NCBI GenBank assembly: GCA_963700185.1
Contig: CAVOWP010000010.1
Span: 70,396 to 134,395, forward strand
DNA from: AP-15 sp963700185
Lineage (GTDB): Bacteria > Pseudomonadota > Alphaproteobacteria > ATCC43930 > CGMCC-115725
DNA: 64,000 bases
Reading direction: 5' to 3'
In this document: one piece after another, positions 45,724-55,313 of the stretch
Layout: the number at the start of each line of letters is the position of its first letter
Numbering within the stretch: position 1 is the stretch's first letter
The notes under the pieces: model-generated
What the model saw: only the letters and a program-made list of their open reading frames with translations
Database searches by the model: none
What the model was told of the DNA's origin: nothing
Translations under genes and position numbers: made by a program

Positions 45724-46539
45724 CTAGCTGGCTGCCATCGCGGCGGCGCTCGTGGCGGAGTAGCGCTGAAGGAACTGACGAGCGCGACCGGTTGACGGCG
45801 CGGAGAAGAACTGGGCCGGCGCCCCCGTCTCGACGACCTGGCCGCGGTCGATGAAGACCATCTGTGTGGCCGCGTCGCGGGCAAAGCCCATTTCATGGGT
45901 GACGATCACCATCGTCATGCCGTCGCGCGCCAGCTGGCGCATGACCAGGATGACCTCGCCGACCAACTCGGGATCGAGCGCGCTGGTCGGCTCGTCGAAC
46001 AGCAGGAGATCGGGCTGCACCGCCAACGCGCGGGCAATGCCGACGCGTTGTTTCTGCCCGCCCGAGAGCCGCGCCGGGAAGACGTCGCGCTTGTCGCCGA
46101 GCCCGACCTTTTGCAGTAGTGCCTCGGCCGCCTCGCGCACCTCGGCCTGCGGGCGCTTCTGAACGTGCAGCGGCGCCTCCATGACGTTCTGCAACACAGT
46201 CAGGTGCGGCCACAGCGCGAAATGCTGGAACACCATGCCGATGCGGGTGCGGATCTGCGCCAGCTCCGAATCCGACATCGCAATGTGACCGCCGGTACGC
46301 ATGCCGATGCGGCGGCCGTTCAAAAACACGGCGCCGGTGTCGGGCCTTTCGAGCCAGTTGATGCAGCGCAGCAGAGTTGATTTGCCGGACCCGGAGGGCC
46401 CGACAATGCACACGGTCTCGCCGCGGGCGACCGTCAAGCTGATATCCGACAAGACCTCGAGCGTTCCGAAACTCTTTGAGATCGCGCGCAGTTCGAGCAC
46501 CGGCGGCTCAGCAGGCGGCCTCGCGACGGCGTCGTTCAT
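45724..46539 (-). CDS. Polar amino-acid-type ABC transporter ATPase (GlnQ/HisP-like)
   Basis: A 271-aa ATPase from ATG 46539: Walker A GPSGSGKST, Q-loop MVFQHFALWPHLTV, signature LSGGQKQRV, Walker B LLLFDEPTSALDPE and H-loop VTHEMGFAR. The ATG overlaps the permease stop (ATGA). The upstream continuation of the frame lies within permease genes and is not coding. Confidence 0.88.
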   Translation of the reverse strand: MNDAVARPPAEPPVLELRAISKSFGTLEVLSDISLTVARGETVCIVGPSGSGKSTLLRCINWLERPDTGAVFLNGRRIGMRTGGHIAMSDSELAQIRTRIGMVFQHFALWPHLTVLQNVMEAPLHVQKRPQAEVREAAEALLQKVGLGDKRDVFPARLSGGQKQRVGIARALAVQPDLLLFDEPTSALDPELVGEVILVMRQLARDGMTMVIVTHEMGFARDAATQMVFIDRGQVVETGAPAQFFSAPSTGRARQFLQRYSATSAAAMAAS

Positions 46540-47192
46540 CGCCGCGCCTCCGCCACGCGGCCGATCCCGGCCACCGCCGCCTCGACGATGAGGCACAATG
46601 CCCAGTACAGCAGTACCGCCGTCACGAATGCGGCAAAAGGCACGAAATAGGTGGCCTGGATCGAGCTCGCCTCGTGGGTCAGCTCGGGGACCGCGATAAT
46701 TGTCAGAAATGCGCTGTCCTTGATGATCTGGATCAGTTGGTTGCCGATCATCGGGATCGCGGCGAGGATCACCGGCGGGAGCACGATTCGGCGGAACAGG
46801 TTCAGCCCGACAAAGCCGAAGGCATGGCCGGCCTCGATCATCTCGCGCGACAGCCCAGCCCAGGCTGCGCGCAGCAATTCCGCCATGTAGGCCGTGTTGT
46901 AGAGCGTCAGTGCGACGAGCCCGGCGCCCCAATTGGTAAAGCGGATGCCGAGCGACGGCAGCCCATAATAGACGAGATAGGCGAACAGCAAAAACGGCAC
47001 GCAGCGCATCGTATCGACGAAATAACGCCCCGCTGCCGCCAGCGGCCGCGTCCGCAGCATCAGCACCATCGCGAGGAGGCAGCCGAGCGCAAAGGCCAAT
47101 GCCGCCGCCGAAAGCGACAGCCATACCGTGTTGGCGAGCCCGCTCAGAAGCTGATCGCGATGCGCCCAGGTGATGCCAAAATCACGGATCAT
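46536..47192 (-). CDS. Polar amino-acid-type ABC permease (HisM/GltK-like)
   Basis: A 218-aa permease with DTMRCVPFLLFAYLVYYGLP and the EAA region GHAFGFVGLNLFRRIVLPP, typical of HAAT-family permeases. It overlaps both neighbours by 4 bp. Confidence 0.88.
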   Translation of the reverse strand: MIRDFGITWAHRDQLLSGLANTVWLSLSAAALAFALGCLLAMVLMLRTRPLAAAGRYFVDTMRCVPFLLFAYLVYYGLPSLGIRFTNWGAGLVALTLYNTAYMAELLRAAWAGLSREMIEAGHAFGFVGLNLFRRIVLPPVILAAIPMIGNQLIQIIKDSAFLTIIAVPELTHEASSIQATYFVPFAAFVTAVLLYWALCLIVEAAVAGIGRVAEARR

Positions 47193-47837
47193 GCCGCCGC
47201 CGTCGCAGTGATCTGCCGCTGCTCGACCTTGCGCTGAGCGAGCACGAACGCAGCGACGATGATCGCGTAGATGACGAGGGCAACCAGCAGCGGCGGCAAT
47301 GGCCGATAGGTCTCGGCCCCGACACGCACCGCCGCACGCGTCACGTCGACGATGCCGACCACCGCCACAGCCGGGCTCGCCTTGATCAGCAGACTCATCT
47401 CATTGACGAGTGCCGGCAGGCAGGTGCGCAGGATCTGCGGCAGGATGATGCGGCGGAAACGCAGCGCCGCGCCCATGCCGAACGAGACCGACGCATCGAG
47501 CTGCTCGCGCGGGAAGTCAACAAGCGCCGCCCGCCAGATCTCACAATTGAACGCGGCAGTGTTGAGCATCAGGGTCAAGATCGCGGTCGGCACCGGGTCC
47601 ATTTCGATGCCGGCGTTCGGGCAGCGCGAAGAAGATCAACAGCGCCAAGGTCACCGCCGGCGTCGCGCGCATGACGCTGACGTAAGTGGCAACGATCGGT
47701 GACATCACTGGCACGCGGGTCCAGCGCACGAGCGCCAAGGCGAGGCCGAGCGGCACGCCGAGCGCGATCCCCGACAGCGACAGCGAGACGGTCGCCACCG
47801 CGCCCCGAAGAATGGCGAGGAAATCTAGGACGCTCAT
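47189..47837 (-). pseudogene. Polar amino-acid-type ABC permease, one frameshift
   Basis: The N-terminal half (LRGAVATVSLSLSGIALGVP, SVMRATPAVTLALLIFFALP) and the C-terminal half (TLMLNTAAFNCEIWRAALVD, FGMGAALRFRRIILPQILRT) are in different frames. They join near 47610-47625, where an extra G in the ALPNAGIE-type segment breaks the gene. It is otherwise a complete partner permease. Start could be ATG 47837 or GTG 47846. Confidence 0.8.
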
Positions 47838-47864
47838 GCGCCCCACGCGGCCATTTGCGCGCGG

Positions 47865-48724
47865 TCAATATTCCGCCGTAACGGATGTCGGCATGTCCGG
47901 CATCTCGATGCCGAGCCACTTCTTCTGCAGCGCGACAAGGTCGCCATTGGCGCGCTCCTGGGCGAGGAACTGGTTGATTACCGCCAATAGCTCTGCATTG
48001 CCCTTCTTGACCGGCCATGCCGCATAGCCCGGTGCGGCGACCGCCTCGCCGACGGCGAACACGTCGGGCTTTTCCTTCACGATCGTGTCGAGGTTGATCT
48101 GCGTGTTGATGACGAAATCGGTCCGACCGATCGCGAGGTCCTGATAGGCCTCCGGATAGGAGGTGTACTGCACCACCTCGCCGAGATGCCCACCCATGCT
48201 TTCCAGCTTCGCCTTGAGCTGCGGCAGGTGCTGCAACAGCGCGCTGCCCGCCTGGATGCCCAGCGGACGCCCGCTCAGATCCTTGATCGACTTGATCTTG
48301 TCATCATCTTTGCGCTTCAGGTAGTAGTCGGTCACCGCGGCGATCGGCATCGAGAAATCGAGCGATTGCTGACGTTCCTTGGTGATGATCGCGGCGGTGA
48401 TCGCGATGTCGTACTTGCCGGTGCTGACCCCGGCCAGAGAGCCCGGTCCACGGGATGATCTCCTGCTTGATCTCGAACGGCACGAATTTGCGCAATTTCT
48501 CGATCAGCTCGTTGTCGTAGCCGACCGGCTTGCCGTCCTGGATGTACTCGAACGGGCGGAAATCGTCCTCGGTGACGACCACCAGGTAGCCGCGCTTCTT
48601 GATCTCGTCCAGCGTCGCGGCGCGAAGCGAGGCTCGATATCAGCCCCGCAGCCGCAAGCACGGCAATCAGCAGCGCCCGGCGCCTCAAGGCGCGGCCCGC
48701 CGTCGTGTTCGTATCGGTGATCAT
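47865..48724 (-). pseudogene. Polar amino-acid-type solute-binding protein, two frameshifts
   Basis: Signal peptide RRRALLIAVLAAAGLISSLA from ATG 48724; mature N-terminus (TLDEIKKRG, FRPFEYIQDGKPVGYDNELI) in a second frame; remainder (DFSMPIAAVTDYYLKRKDDD, GRPLGIQAGSALLQHL, TDFVINTQINLDTIV) in a third. Extra single bases near 48620-48632 and 48440 cause the breaks. Overall it is a normal SBP_bac_3 protein for the adjacent importer. Confidence 0.8.
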
Positions 48725-48763
48725 CGCTGCCCCATCCCGCGGTTCCATTGGTCGAGATCGCGT

Positions 48764-49601
48764 TCAGTCGAACGAGAAGCCGTGGCGCCGCAGCCAAGGC
48801 GGAAACGCGCCGCCCTCCGGCTGCGCCGCCTGGCGCGCCTTGTCTTCCGACCAGCCGTAGAAATCGGCGTAGCCGAACCGCGCCGGATTGCGCTGCTCCT
48901 CACGCGGCAGCCGGTGCCGCCGGTCGCGCGCCCGGTCGTAGGCGTCGACCAATTCGGGCAACGCCGCGTCGTCGTAGCGGTCGCAGTGCAGCGTCACCGC
49001 CGGCGGCAGGCGCAGGCTGATATGGCCCTCGCCCGCCGGCCAGCCGACGCACAGCCCGGCCACCGGGAATACCTTGTCGGGGAGGCCCAGGATTTCGCGC
49101 GGCCCGGTCGACATGGTTGCGGATCACGCTGATCGGGCAACAGCCCAACCCCGCCGCCTCGGCCGCGAGGATGCAAGTCTGCATCGCGAGCGCCGCGTCG
49201 ACGGCGGCGTTGAAAAAGCCTTCGAGACGACCATTCGGTTCGGGATGGCCCCGCAACTCGCCGATGCGCTCGAGCCGGCGCGCGTCGCCGCAGAACACGA
49301 AAAAGACCGGCGCCGTGCCGATCCAAGGCATCGCCGGGATCAGCGCCGCCAGCGCGGCGCGCTTTTCCGAATCGACGACCCGAATGATAGAGACCTGCTG
49401 GAAATCCGATTTCGACGAAGCCGACAGCGCCGCCGCAGTCAACAGCGAGATCAGCCCCTCGGGCACCGGGCGCGGCGCATAGCGCCGATGGGTGCGCCTC
49501 AGGAGGATCCGATGCAGCGAGGTGATGTCCGCGACATCCTCGCCGAGCGCAAGGGGAGCGTCGAAGCGGGCGAGGAAGTCGTGCTCATAAGACTCGGACA
49601 T
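48764..49601 (-). pseudogene. Nitroreductase-family flavoprotein, one frameshift
   Basis: From ATG 49601 the frame shows RRTHRRYAPRPVPEGLISLL, SASSKSDFQQVSIIRV and AAEAAGLGCCPISVIRN. After a break near 49110 the other frame continues STGPREILGLPDKVFPVAGL, GEGHISLRLPPAVTLH. This is the NfsA/NfsB-type FMN reductase fold. It is first in the operon that continues to the amino-acid-type importer, DUF1989 and RidA. It may reduce a nitro, quinone-like or unsaturated ring intermediate. Confidence 0.75.
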
Positions 49602-49645
49602 GGATATCGCGCTTCCCCAAAATGCCTACTGCATGGGCATTAGGA

Positions 49646-49660
49646 GCAAACGCCATGCCA
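49646..49660 (-). promoter_or_regulatory. Putative sigma-54 promoter of the nitroreductase/importer operon
   Basis: Read on the minus strand, TGGCATGGCGTTTGC (followed by T) matches the -24/-12 consensus with exact spacing. It lies 45 bp before the start at 49601. Confidence 0.6.
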
Positions 49661-49760
49661 TCCGTGCCGACAGCGCGGCTAAGGTCCTGCCGGCGGCAGG
49701 TGTGGTGCGGGTTCTGCCTAACGAACGATCACATTTCCCCCAAATTGCCGTCAGCAAGCG

Positions 49761-50798
49761 TTAGATGGCCGCACGTTGCGGGTCCGGGCGGACAAGGACG
49801 GGCGGCACCGCGGCGTTGGGAAGGATGTCGAGATGGCAGGCGATGGCGTGGGATGCGCTCAGTGCCCTGAGTGGCGGTGGCGTCGTATCGCAGACCGGGC
49901 CCAGTTTGTACGGGCAGCGTGCCGCAAAGACACAGCCGGCCTCCGCCGCGGCAGTCATACCGCTCGCAAAGGGTTCCGTCACCGCCTCGTCATCCGCGGC
50001 CGAGGCGAGCAGCATCTCGGTGTAGGGGTGGTGTGGCCGCGCCAACACCTCATCAGCCGTGCCGATCTCGCAGATCCGGCCGCGATACATCACCGCGATC
50101 CGGTCCGAGAGCTGCGCCACGACGGCGAGGTCGTGCGAGATGAACAGGTAGGACAGGCCGAACGCGTCGCGCAAATCGGCCAGCAGATTGACGATCGTCG
50201 CCTGCACCGACACATCGAGCGCGGAGACCGGCTCGTCGCAGACGATGAAGCGCGGCTCGGTGGCGAGCGCGCGTGCAATAGCGACCCGCTGCCGCTCGCC
50301 CCCGCTCAGCTGATGGGGAAAGCGCTTCCGGTAGGCGGCCGGCAGGCGCACCATGTCGAGCAGCGCCTCGACGCGGCGGGTGCGGTCGCGCGGCTTCGCT
50401 AGGCTGAAGAGCGCGAGCGGCCGATCGAGCGCTTCGCCCACCGATAGTCGGGGATTGAGCGACGAGCCGACATTCTGGAAGACGATCTGCGCCTGTTTGC
50501 GGAAAGGGCTCAGCGCTTGGGCCGGCAAGCGGGCGAGATCTGCCCCGTCGAACTCGACGCTGCCGCCGCTCTGCCGCAACAATTGCAGTAGCAGGCGGCC
50601 GAGAGTGGATTTGCCGCAGCCGCTCTCGCCGACGAGACCCAGGACTTCGCCGGGCGAGATCGAGAACGAGACGTCATTCACGGCGGGTACGCGTCTCGGC
50701 CGTCGGTAAACCTGCGGCCGGCCGCCCGCGACCGACAGCCGCCAAGCGGTCAGACCCCGGCTCGCGTCGAAGGTCTTGCTGAGGCGCGTCGCGTTCAC
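49761..50798 (-). CDS. Dipeptide/oligopeptide ABC transporter ATPase (DppF-like)
   Basis: A 345-aa ATPase when started at GTG 50798: Walker A GESGCGKST, QIVFQNVGSSLNPR, signature LSGGERQRV, Walker B FIVCDEPVSALD, and a C-terminal oligo_HPY domain with HPYTEMLLASA and CVFAARCPYKLGPVC. The frame stays open upstream into the tail of DppD, so the boundary is uncertain. A DppD-DppF fusion is possible if the upstream frameshift is an error. Confidence 0.85.
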   Translation of the reverse strand: MNATRLSKTFDASRGLTAWRLSVAGGRPQVYRRPRRVPAVNDVSFSISPGEVLGLVGESGCGKSTLGRLLLQLLRQSGGSVEFDGADLARLPAQALSPFRKQAQIVFQNVGSSLNPRLSVGEALDRPLALFSLAKPRDRTRRVEALLDMVRLPAAYRKRFPHQLSGGERQRVAIARALATEPRFIVCDEPVSALDVSVQATIVNLLADLRDAFGLSYLFISHDLAVVAQLSDRIAVMYRGRICEIGTADEVLARPHHPYTEMLLASAADDEAVTEPFASGMTAAAEAGCVFAARCPYKLGPVCDTTPPPLRALSASHAIACHLDILPNAAVPPVLVRPDPQRAAI

Positions 50799-50892
50799 CA
50801 GCGCGTCGCCTCGGTGGAACACCGGCGTCGCTCCTGCAGCGACCTGCTGACAGGGCCATGGACCCACTGCACCCGCCTTCCAGCACCGAACC

Positions 50893-51837
50893 CTATGACC
50901 GCCGGGGATGATCGTCAAAGGCTGTGGACCGGCGTCGCAGAGCTGGCTCGCGGAACGGGCAACGCGGCGCGAAGACGCAGCCGGCATCCGGTTCTGCGGT
51001 CGTTGGCATCTGGCCGTCGATCGCAGCGAGGCGGCTGTCCCGCGACGTGGCTGCGAGCGGAGGCCGTGAAGCCAGCAATCCCTTGCTGTAGGGATGGGCC
51101 GGCTGCTCCAGCACGTGGCGGACGTCGCCGAACTCGACGAGCTGGCTTGCGTACATCACTGCGACGTCATCGCAGAGCCGTCGCACGACACCAAGATTGT
51201 GGCTGATGAACAGGAGGGCGATGCCCTTGTCGCGTCTGAGGCGCGACAGCAGGCGGAGAATTTGCGCTTCGACTGTGACGTCGAGCGCCGTCGTCGGCTC
51301 GTCCAAGATAAGCAGCGGCGGTTCACACGCGAGTGCCGCGGCGATCAGGGCGCGCTGCTTCATCCCGCCCGACAGTTGGTGCGGGAACGCCCGGGCGACC
51401 TCGGCGGCACGATCGATCCCCATCTCGTGCAATGCGGTCTCGGCGCGGTCCAGCGCTTCGGCGAGCGGCAGTCCGAGATGCTGCACCATCGGCTCCGCGA
51501 TTTGCCGGCCAACCCGCAGCGCCGGGTTGAGGGCCGTGAACGGATCCTGGAAAACAGCCCCGATCCGTCGCCCGAGGATGCCTCGCCGCTGCGCCGGTGC
51601 GAGCTCGGCGAGGTTTTGGCCCTCGAACAGGATGGCGCCAGTGATCTCCGCCGCCGGACCGAGAAAGTCCAGGATTGCACCGGCTAGACTGCTCTTGCCG
51701 GACCCGGATTCACCGACGATGGCCAGCGCCCCTCCCGGCCGGAGCGTAAAGGTGATATCGCGCACGGCGGTGACGTGGCGCTCGCCCTCGCGATAGCGGA
51801 TCGTGAGGTTTCGGATCTCGAGCAGTGGCGCATTCAT
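50893..51837 (-). CDS. Dipeptide/oligopeptide ABC transporter ATPase (DppD-like)
   Basis: A 314-aa frame with Walker A GESGSGKSS, AVFQDPFTALNPALR, signature LSGGMKQRA, Walker B LLILDEPTTALD, HPYSKGLLASRP and CVFAPRCPFREPAL. The natural end probably continues in the neighbouring frame (CDAGPQPLTIIPGGHRVRC) after a one-base change near 50945, which would lead straight into DppF. It overlaps dppC by 4 bp. Confidence 0.85.
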   Translation of the reverse strand: MNAPLLEIRNLTIRYREGERHVTAVRDITFTLRPGGALAIVGESGSGKSSLAGAILDFLGPAAEITGAILFEGQNLAELAPAQRRGILGRRIGAVFQDPFTALNPALRVGRQIAEPMVQHLGLPLAEALDRAETALHEMGIDRAAEVARAFPHQLSGGMKQRALIAAALACEPPLLILDEPTTALDVTVEAQILRLLSRLRRDKGIALLFISHNLGVVRRLCDDVAVMYASQLVEFGDVRHVLEQPAHPYSKGLLASRPPLAATSRDSRLAAIDGQMPTTAEPDAGCVFAPRCPFREPALRRRSTAFDDHPRRS

Positions 51838-52703
51838 CGCCGGCCGCTGAGTTTTGGGTCGAGCACCTCGCGCAAGCCGTCACCTACCAGGCTGATTCCG
51901 ATGACTGTGATGCTCATTGCGATCCCGGGCGCCAGCGAGATCCATGGCGCCGTGTCGACGAAAGCGCGGCCATTGCTAATCATCAGGCCCCAGTCCGCAG
52001 CCGGTGGCTGCACGCCGAAGCCGAGAAAGCTGAGCACCGCGCCCAATAGCACGGCGAACACAACACGGAGGCTCGCCTCCACCATCAGGACTGGCCAGAC
52101 ATTGGGCAGCAGCTCGCGTATCAGCAAATAGCGCAGCCGCTCACCGCGGGCGCGCGCCGCCTCGATGAACTCGCCACTCATCAAGTCGAGTGTTACGCTG
52201 CGCGTGACGCGCGCGATCGGCGCTACCGCCAGGACGCCGATCGCGATGGCAGTCTTCATCAGGCTGGGCGGGGTTACCGCCAGGATCAGCAGCACCAACA
52301 TGATCGGCGGAAACGCCATCATCACGTCGAGCGTGCGCATGATCAGCTCGTCGGTGGCGCCGCGGCGGTAGCCGGCGATGAGCCCCAGCGGCACGCCGAT
52401 TCCCATGCTGATCAGCGTCGCGGTCATGCCCAATGCGAGAGACAATTGCGACCCGAACAGCAGGCGGCTGAACACGTCGCGGCCGTATTCGTCGGTGCCG
52501 GCGAGGTAATGGAGGCTCGGCGGCAGGAAGCGGTCGCGAATATGCATCTGGTCGTAGGGATAAGGCGCGATCCATTGCGCCAGCGCCGCGACGACGATCA
52601 AGACGAGCACCAGTGCGCCACCGATGACGAGCGCCCTGGGAAGCTGCCGTCGTCGGGCGCGGATGACCGGCGCTGCCGTCAGCTCAACCAATCGACCCGC
52701 CAT
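51834..52703 (-). CDS. Dipeptide/oligopeptide ABC permease (DppC-like)
   Basis: A 289-aa permease with GTDEYGRDVFSRLLFGSQLS (the DppC signature), EAA loop EFIEAARARGERLRYLLIRE and GLMISNGRAFVDTAPWIS near the end. It overlaps dppB by 20 bp. Confidence 0.88.
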   Translation of the reverse strand: MAGRLVELTAAPVIRARRRQLPRALVIGGALVLVLIVVAALAQWIAPYPYDQMHIRDRFLPPSLHYLAGTDEYGRDVFSRLLFGSQLSLALGMTATLISMGIGVPLGLIAGYRRGATDELIMRTLDVMMAFPPIMLVLLILAVTPPSLMKTAIAIGVLAVAPIARVTRSVTLDLMSGEFIEAARARGERLRYLLIRELLPNVWPVLMVEASLRVVFAVLLGAVLSFLGFGVQPPAADWGLMISNGRAFVDTAPWISLAPGIAMSITVIGISLVGDGLREVLDPKLSGRR

Positions 52704-53640
52704 AGCGGATGCGTGGGTTCACGACGCCGTAAAGCAAATCCGCGGTCAAATTGGCGAGGCAATAGACCCCGGTCAGAACCAGGATCGCCGCCTGCATCAG
52801 CGGCAAGTCCTGGCGCTCAAGCGCTCCGACCAACATCCGGCCGAGCCCTGGATAAGCAAAGACGGTCTCGACCGCGACGATGCCGCCGATCAAAAATCCG
52901 AAATCCTGCGCCAGCACGGTGATCGAGGGGATCAGCGCGTTACGCAGCGCGTGGCGGACGATCACCAGCCGTTCCGGCAATCCGCGCGCGCGGGCCACCC
53001 TCACGTACATGCTGTCGAGTGCCTCGACCATGCTGGAACGCGTCAGCCGCGCGACATGGGCGAGCAGAGTCAGCGTTAAGGTTGCGACCGGCAGCACGAG
53101 ATGAGCAATGAAGGAGCCGAACCCCTCCGAAAGACTGGCGTAGCCGGAGGTAGGCAGCAGGTGAAACGTGCTGCCGAACACTAGAATGAAGACGAGGCCC
53201 CAGTAGAACTCGGGCAGCGATACGCCGAAATAGGTGAAAATCGAGGCTGCGTGGTCCGGCCACCGGCCGCGCCATACCGCGGCAATCACGCCCAGCGCCA
53301 AGCCTACGGTTGAGACCACCACCATCGATGACAGTGCAAGAATGGCCGAGCGGCTAAGAGCATCCCACAGTATCGGCGCCACCGGTCGCTCCATCTCAAA
53401 CGACTGCCCCATGTCGCCTTGCAGCATATGACTGGCCCAATGCCAATATTGCACGGGCAAGGGCTGGTCGAATCCGAGCTTGTGTTCGAGCGCCGCCTGC
53501 GTCTCCGGCGTCGAGTATTGGCCGAGGATCAGCGCCGCGGCATTCGACGGCAGGGCGTGCGTGGCAAGAAACACCAATATCGACATCGCCACAATAATGA
53601 GCATGACAGCGCCCAGCCGCTGCACAACATAGCCCGCCAC
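52684..53640 (-). CDS. Dipeptide/oligopeptide ABC permease (DppB-like)
   Basis: A 318-aa permease starting at GTG 53640. N-terminus MAGYVVQRLGAVMLIIVAMS; EAA loop YVRVARARGLPERLVIVRHA; VETVFAYPGLGRMLVGALER near the C-terminus. It lies 13 bp after the binding protein gene. Confidence 0.88.
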   Translation of the reverse strand: MAGYVVQRLGAVMLIIVAMSILVFLATHALPSNAAALILGQYSTPETQAALEHKLGFDQPLPVQYWHWASHMLQGDMGQSFEMERPVAPILWDALSRSAILALSSMVVVSTVGLALGVIAAVWRGRWPDHAASIFTYFGVSLPEFYWGLVFILVFGSTFHLLPTSGYASLSEGFGSFIAHLVLPVATLTLTLLAHVARLTRSSMVEALDSMYVRVARARGLPERLVIVRHALRNALIPSITVLAQDFGFLIGGIVAVETVFAYPGLGRMLVGALERQDLPLMQAAILVLTGVYCLANLTADLLYGVVNPRIRYGGSIG

Positions 53641-53653
53641 TTTCTACGCGCCC

Positions 53654-55189
53654 TCAGGCCGTCAGCGCCGCCTTGCTGAAGTCCATCAGCATCAGCGGCG
53701 AGATCACGAGATTGTGGACCTTGTTGCTGACTCCGCAGGCAAAGTTCTGCACGTAAATGACGCTGCCCGGGCTGTCATCCAGCAGCATCTCCTGAAAGCG
53801 CCCGTAAAGCTTTGCCTGCTCGGCCGTCGAATTTGTGGCGCGGGCGGCGTCGAGAACCTGGTCCACCTCGGGATTGTGGTAGTGCCACAGCGTGTTGTTC
53901 CACGACCCGCTGCTGTGATACCAGGGATAGACCATCAGATCCGGCGTGGCGCGGCCATAGAAGCCGTCGGCCGAAAACCGCACCTTTCCTTCCATTTCGG
54001 CGAAGAACTTGTCGGGCGGAGCAATGCGCAATTGGACATTGATACCGGCCTGCTTGGCAGCGTCGCGGAAGGCCGTGGCAAGCCGCTCGCGCGGCGGGTT
54101 GCTGCCCGGCACGTACATTTCCAGTTCCCAGCCGCTGGGGATCCCGGCCTCGGCCAGCAATTTCTTCGCCCCGGGAATATCGGCGCCGCCAATCGGGATG
54201 TCTTTGCGGAAATACGGGTGAAACGGCGGGATCGGCGTCAGTGTTGGGGTCGCGTGGCCGAACATCGCGATCTCGGTGATCGCCTGTTTATCGATCAATT
54301 TGTTAAAGGCGCGGCGCACGCGGGGATCGTCGAACGGCTTCATCTCGCAGTTCCAGATGATGCCCTGCCACCGCCCTGCCTGAACCTCGTCGACATGTGC
54401 CACGGTACTTTTGGCGAGCCTTTCGATCTGCTCCGGCGGCAGGTCGAAAACCGCGTCGACCGCACCGCTTTCAAGTGCCGCGACGGCAGTGGTGAACTCC
54501 GGAATGATGCGGATGATGACGCGATCGAGGGTCGGTACGCCCGGCAGGAAATAGTCGGGGTTGCGCTCCATCACCAACTGGTCGCCGGGCCGGTACTCGA
54601 CAAAGCGGAACGGCCCCGTACCGATCGGATGAGTCGTCAAAGTATCGACCAGGCTTTCGCTCACGATCGCTGCCTGGTAAGCGGCGACCGAGGCAGGCAG
54701 ATCGGCGTACGGAAGTGTCAGGTTGAATTTGACGGTCAGCGGATCGACCGCCTCAATGCTGTCGACAATGCCGAAATTGACCCGCAGGACCGAGCCGACG
54801 TCCTTATCAAGGATCCGCTTGAAGGTGAAGACGACGTCGGCAGCGTCTAGTGGCTTCCCATTGTGAAACTTCACCCCGGGACGCAGGTGAAAGGTCCAAG
54901 TCTTTAAATCCTCAGTCGCGTCCCAGCTGGTCGCCAGGTCGGGCTGCACTTGAAGCTTCGGGTCCTGGGCCGTAAGCCGGCTGAAGCAATTGTAGACGTA
55001 ATTATAATCGACGCCGCCGACACGCATTTTCTGCGGGTCTAATGTCGCCGGCTGGATCGCGAACGCCGCCCGAAGGACCTTTTCGTCGGCAGCGCGTGCC
55101 GATTTGGCCAGCGCTGGCAAAGCGACGGCACCCGCCATCTTCAGGGCGCTGCGGCGGGTGATCCGGAGTTGTGGCGACGTCTCGCGCAT
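53654..55189 (-). CDS. Dipeptide/oligopeptide-type solute-binding protein (DppA-like, Tat-exported)
   Basis: An SBP_bac_5 protein (511 aa) from ATG 55189, chosen for GAGGG upstream and because it puts the twin-arginine signal ITRRSALKMAGAVALPALA at the N-terminus. Body motifs: TWTFHLRPGVKFHNGKPLDA, DDPRVRRAFNKLIDKQAI. It binds peptides or other bulky nitrogenous ligands and heads the dpp-type operon. Confidence 0.88.
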   Translation of the reverse strand: MRETSPQLRITRRSALKMAGAVALPALAKSARAADEKVLRAAFAIQPATLDPQKMRVGGVDYNYVYNCFSRLTAQDPKLQVQPDLATSWDATEDLKTWTFHLRPGVKFHNGKPLDAADVVFTFKRILDKDVGSVLRVNFGIVDSIEAVDPLTVKFNLTLPYADLPASVAAYQAAIVSESLVDTLTTHPIGTGPFRFVEYRPGDQLVMERNPDYFLPGVPTLDRVIIRIIPEFTTAVAALESGAVDAVFDLPPEQIERLAKSTVAHVDEVQAGRWQGIIWNCEMKPFDDPRVRRAFNKLIDKQAITEIAMFGHATPTLTPIPPFHPYFRKDIPIGGADIPGAKKLLAEAGIPSGWELEMYVPGSNPPRERLATAFRDAAKQAGINVQLRIAPPDKFFAEMEGKVRFSADGFYGRATPDLMVYPWYHSSGSWNNTLWHYHNPEVDQVLDAARATNSTAEQAKLYGRFQEMLLDDSPGSVIYVQNFACGVSNKVHNLVISPLMLMDFSKAALTA

Positions 55190-55237
55190 CGGAGGCCCTC
55201 TGACCGTCATTTTGCCCGGTGTTCGAGCGTTCGCGCT

Positions 55238-55252
55238 GCAATCCGCATGCCA
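55238..55252 (-). promoter_or_regulatory. Putative sigma-54 promoter of the dpp-type operon
   Basis: On the minus strand TGGCATGCGGATTGC matches TGGCAYG-N4-TTGC with exact -24/-12 spacing, 49 bp before the DppA start at 55189. Confidence 0.65.
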
Positions 55253-55313
55253 CGCATCGATCGGGCAGGAACCATCGTTGACACCGGCCCGGCCGATCGC
55301 CAAAGTCGGCTGC

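Noticed and set aside
53714..54850. 378-codon open frame on the plus strand
   Set aside because: Antisense shadow of the DppA-like gene, which has clear SBP_bac_5 motifs.
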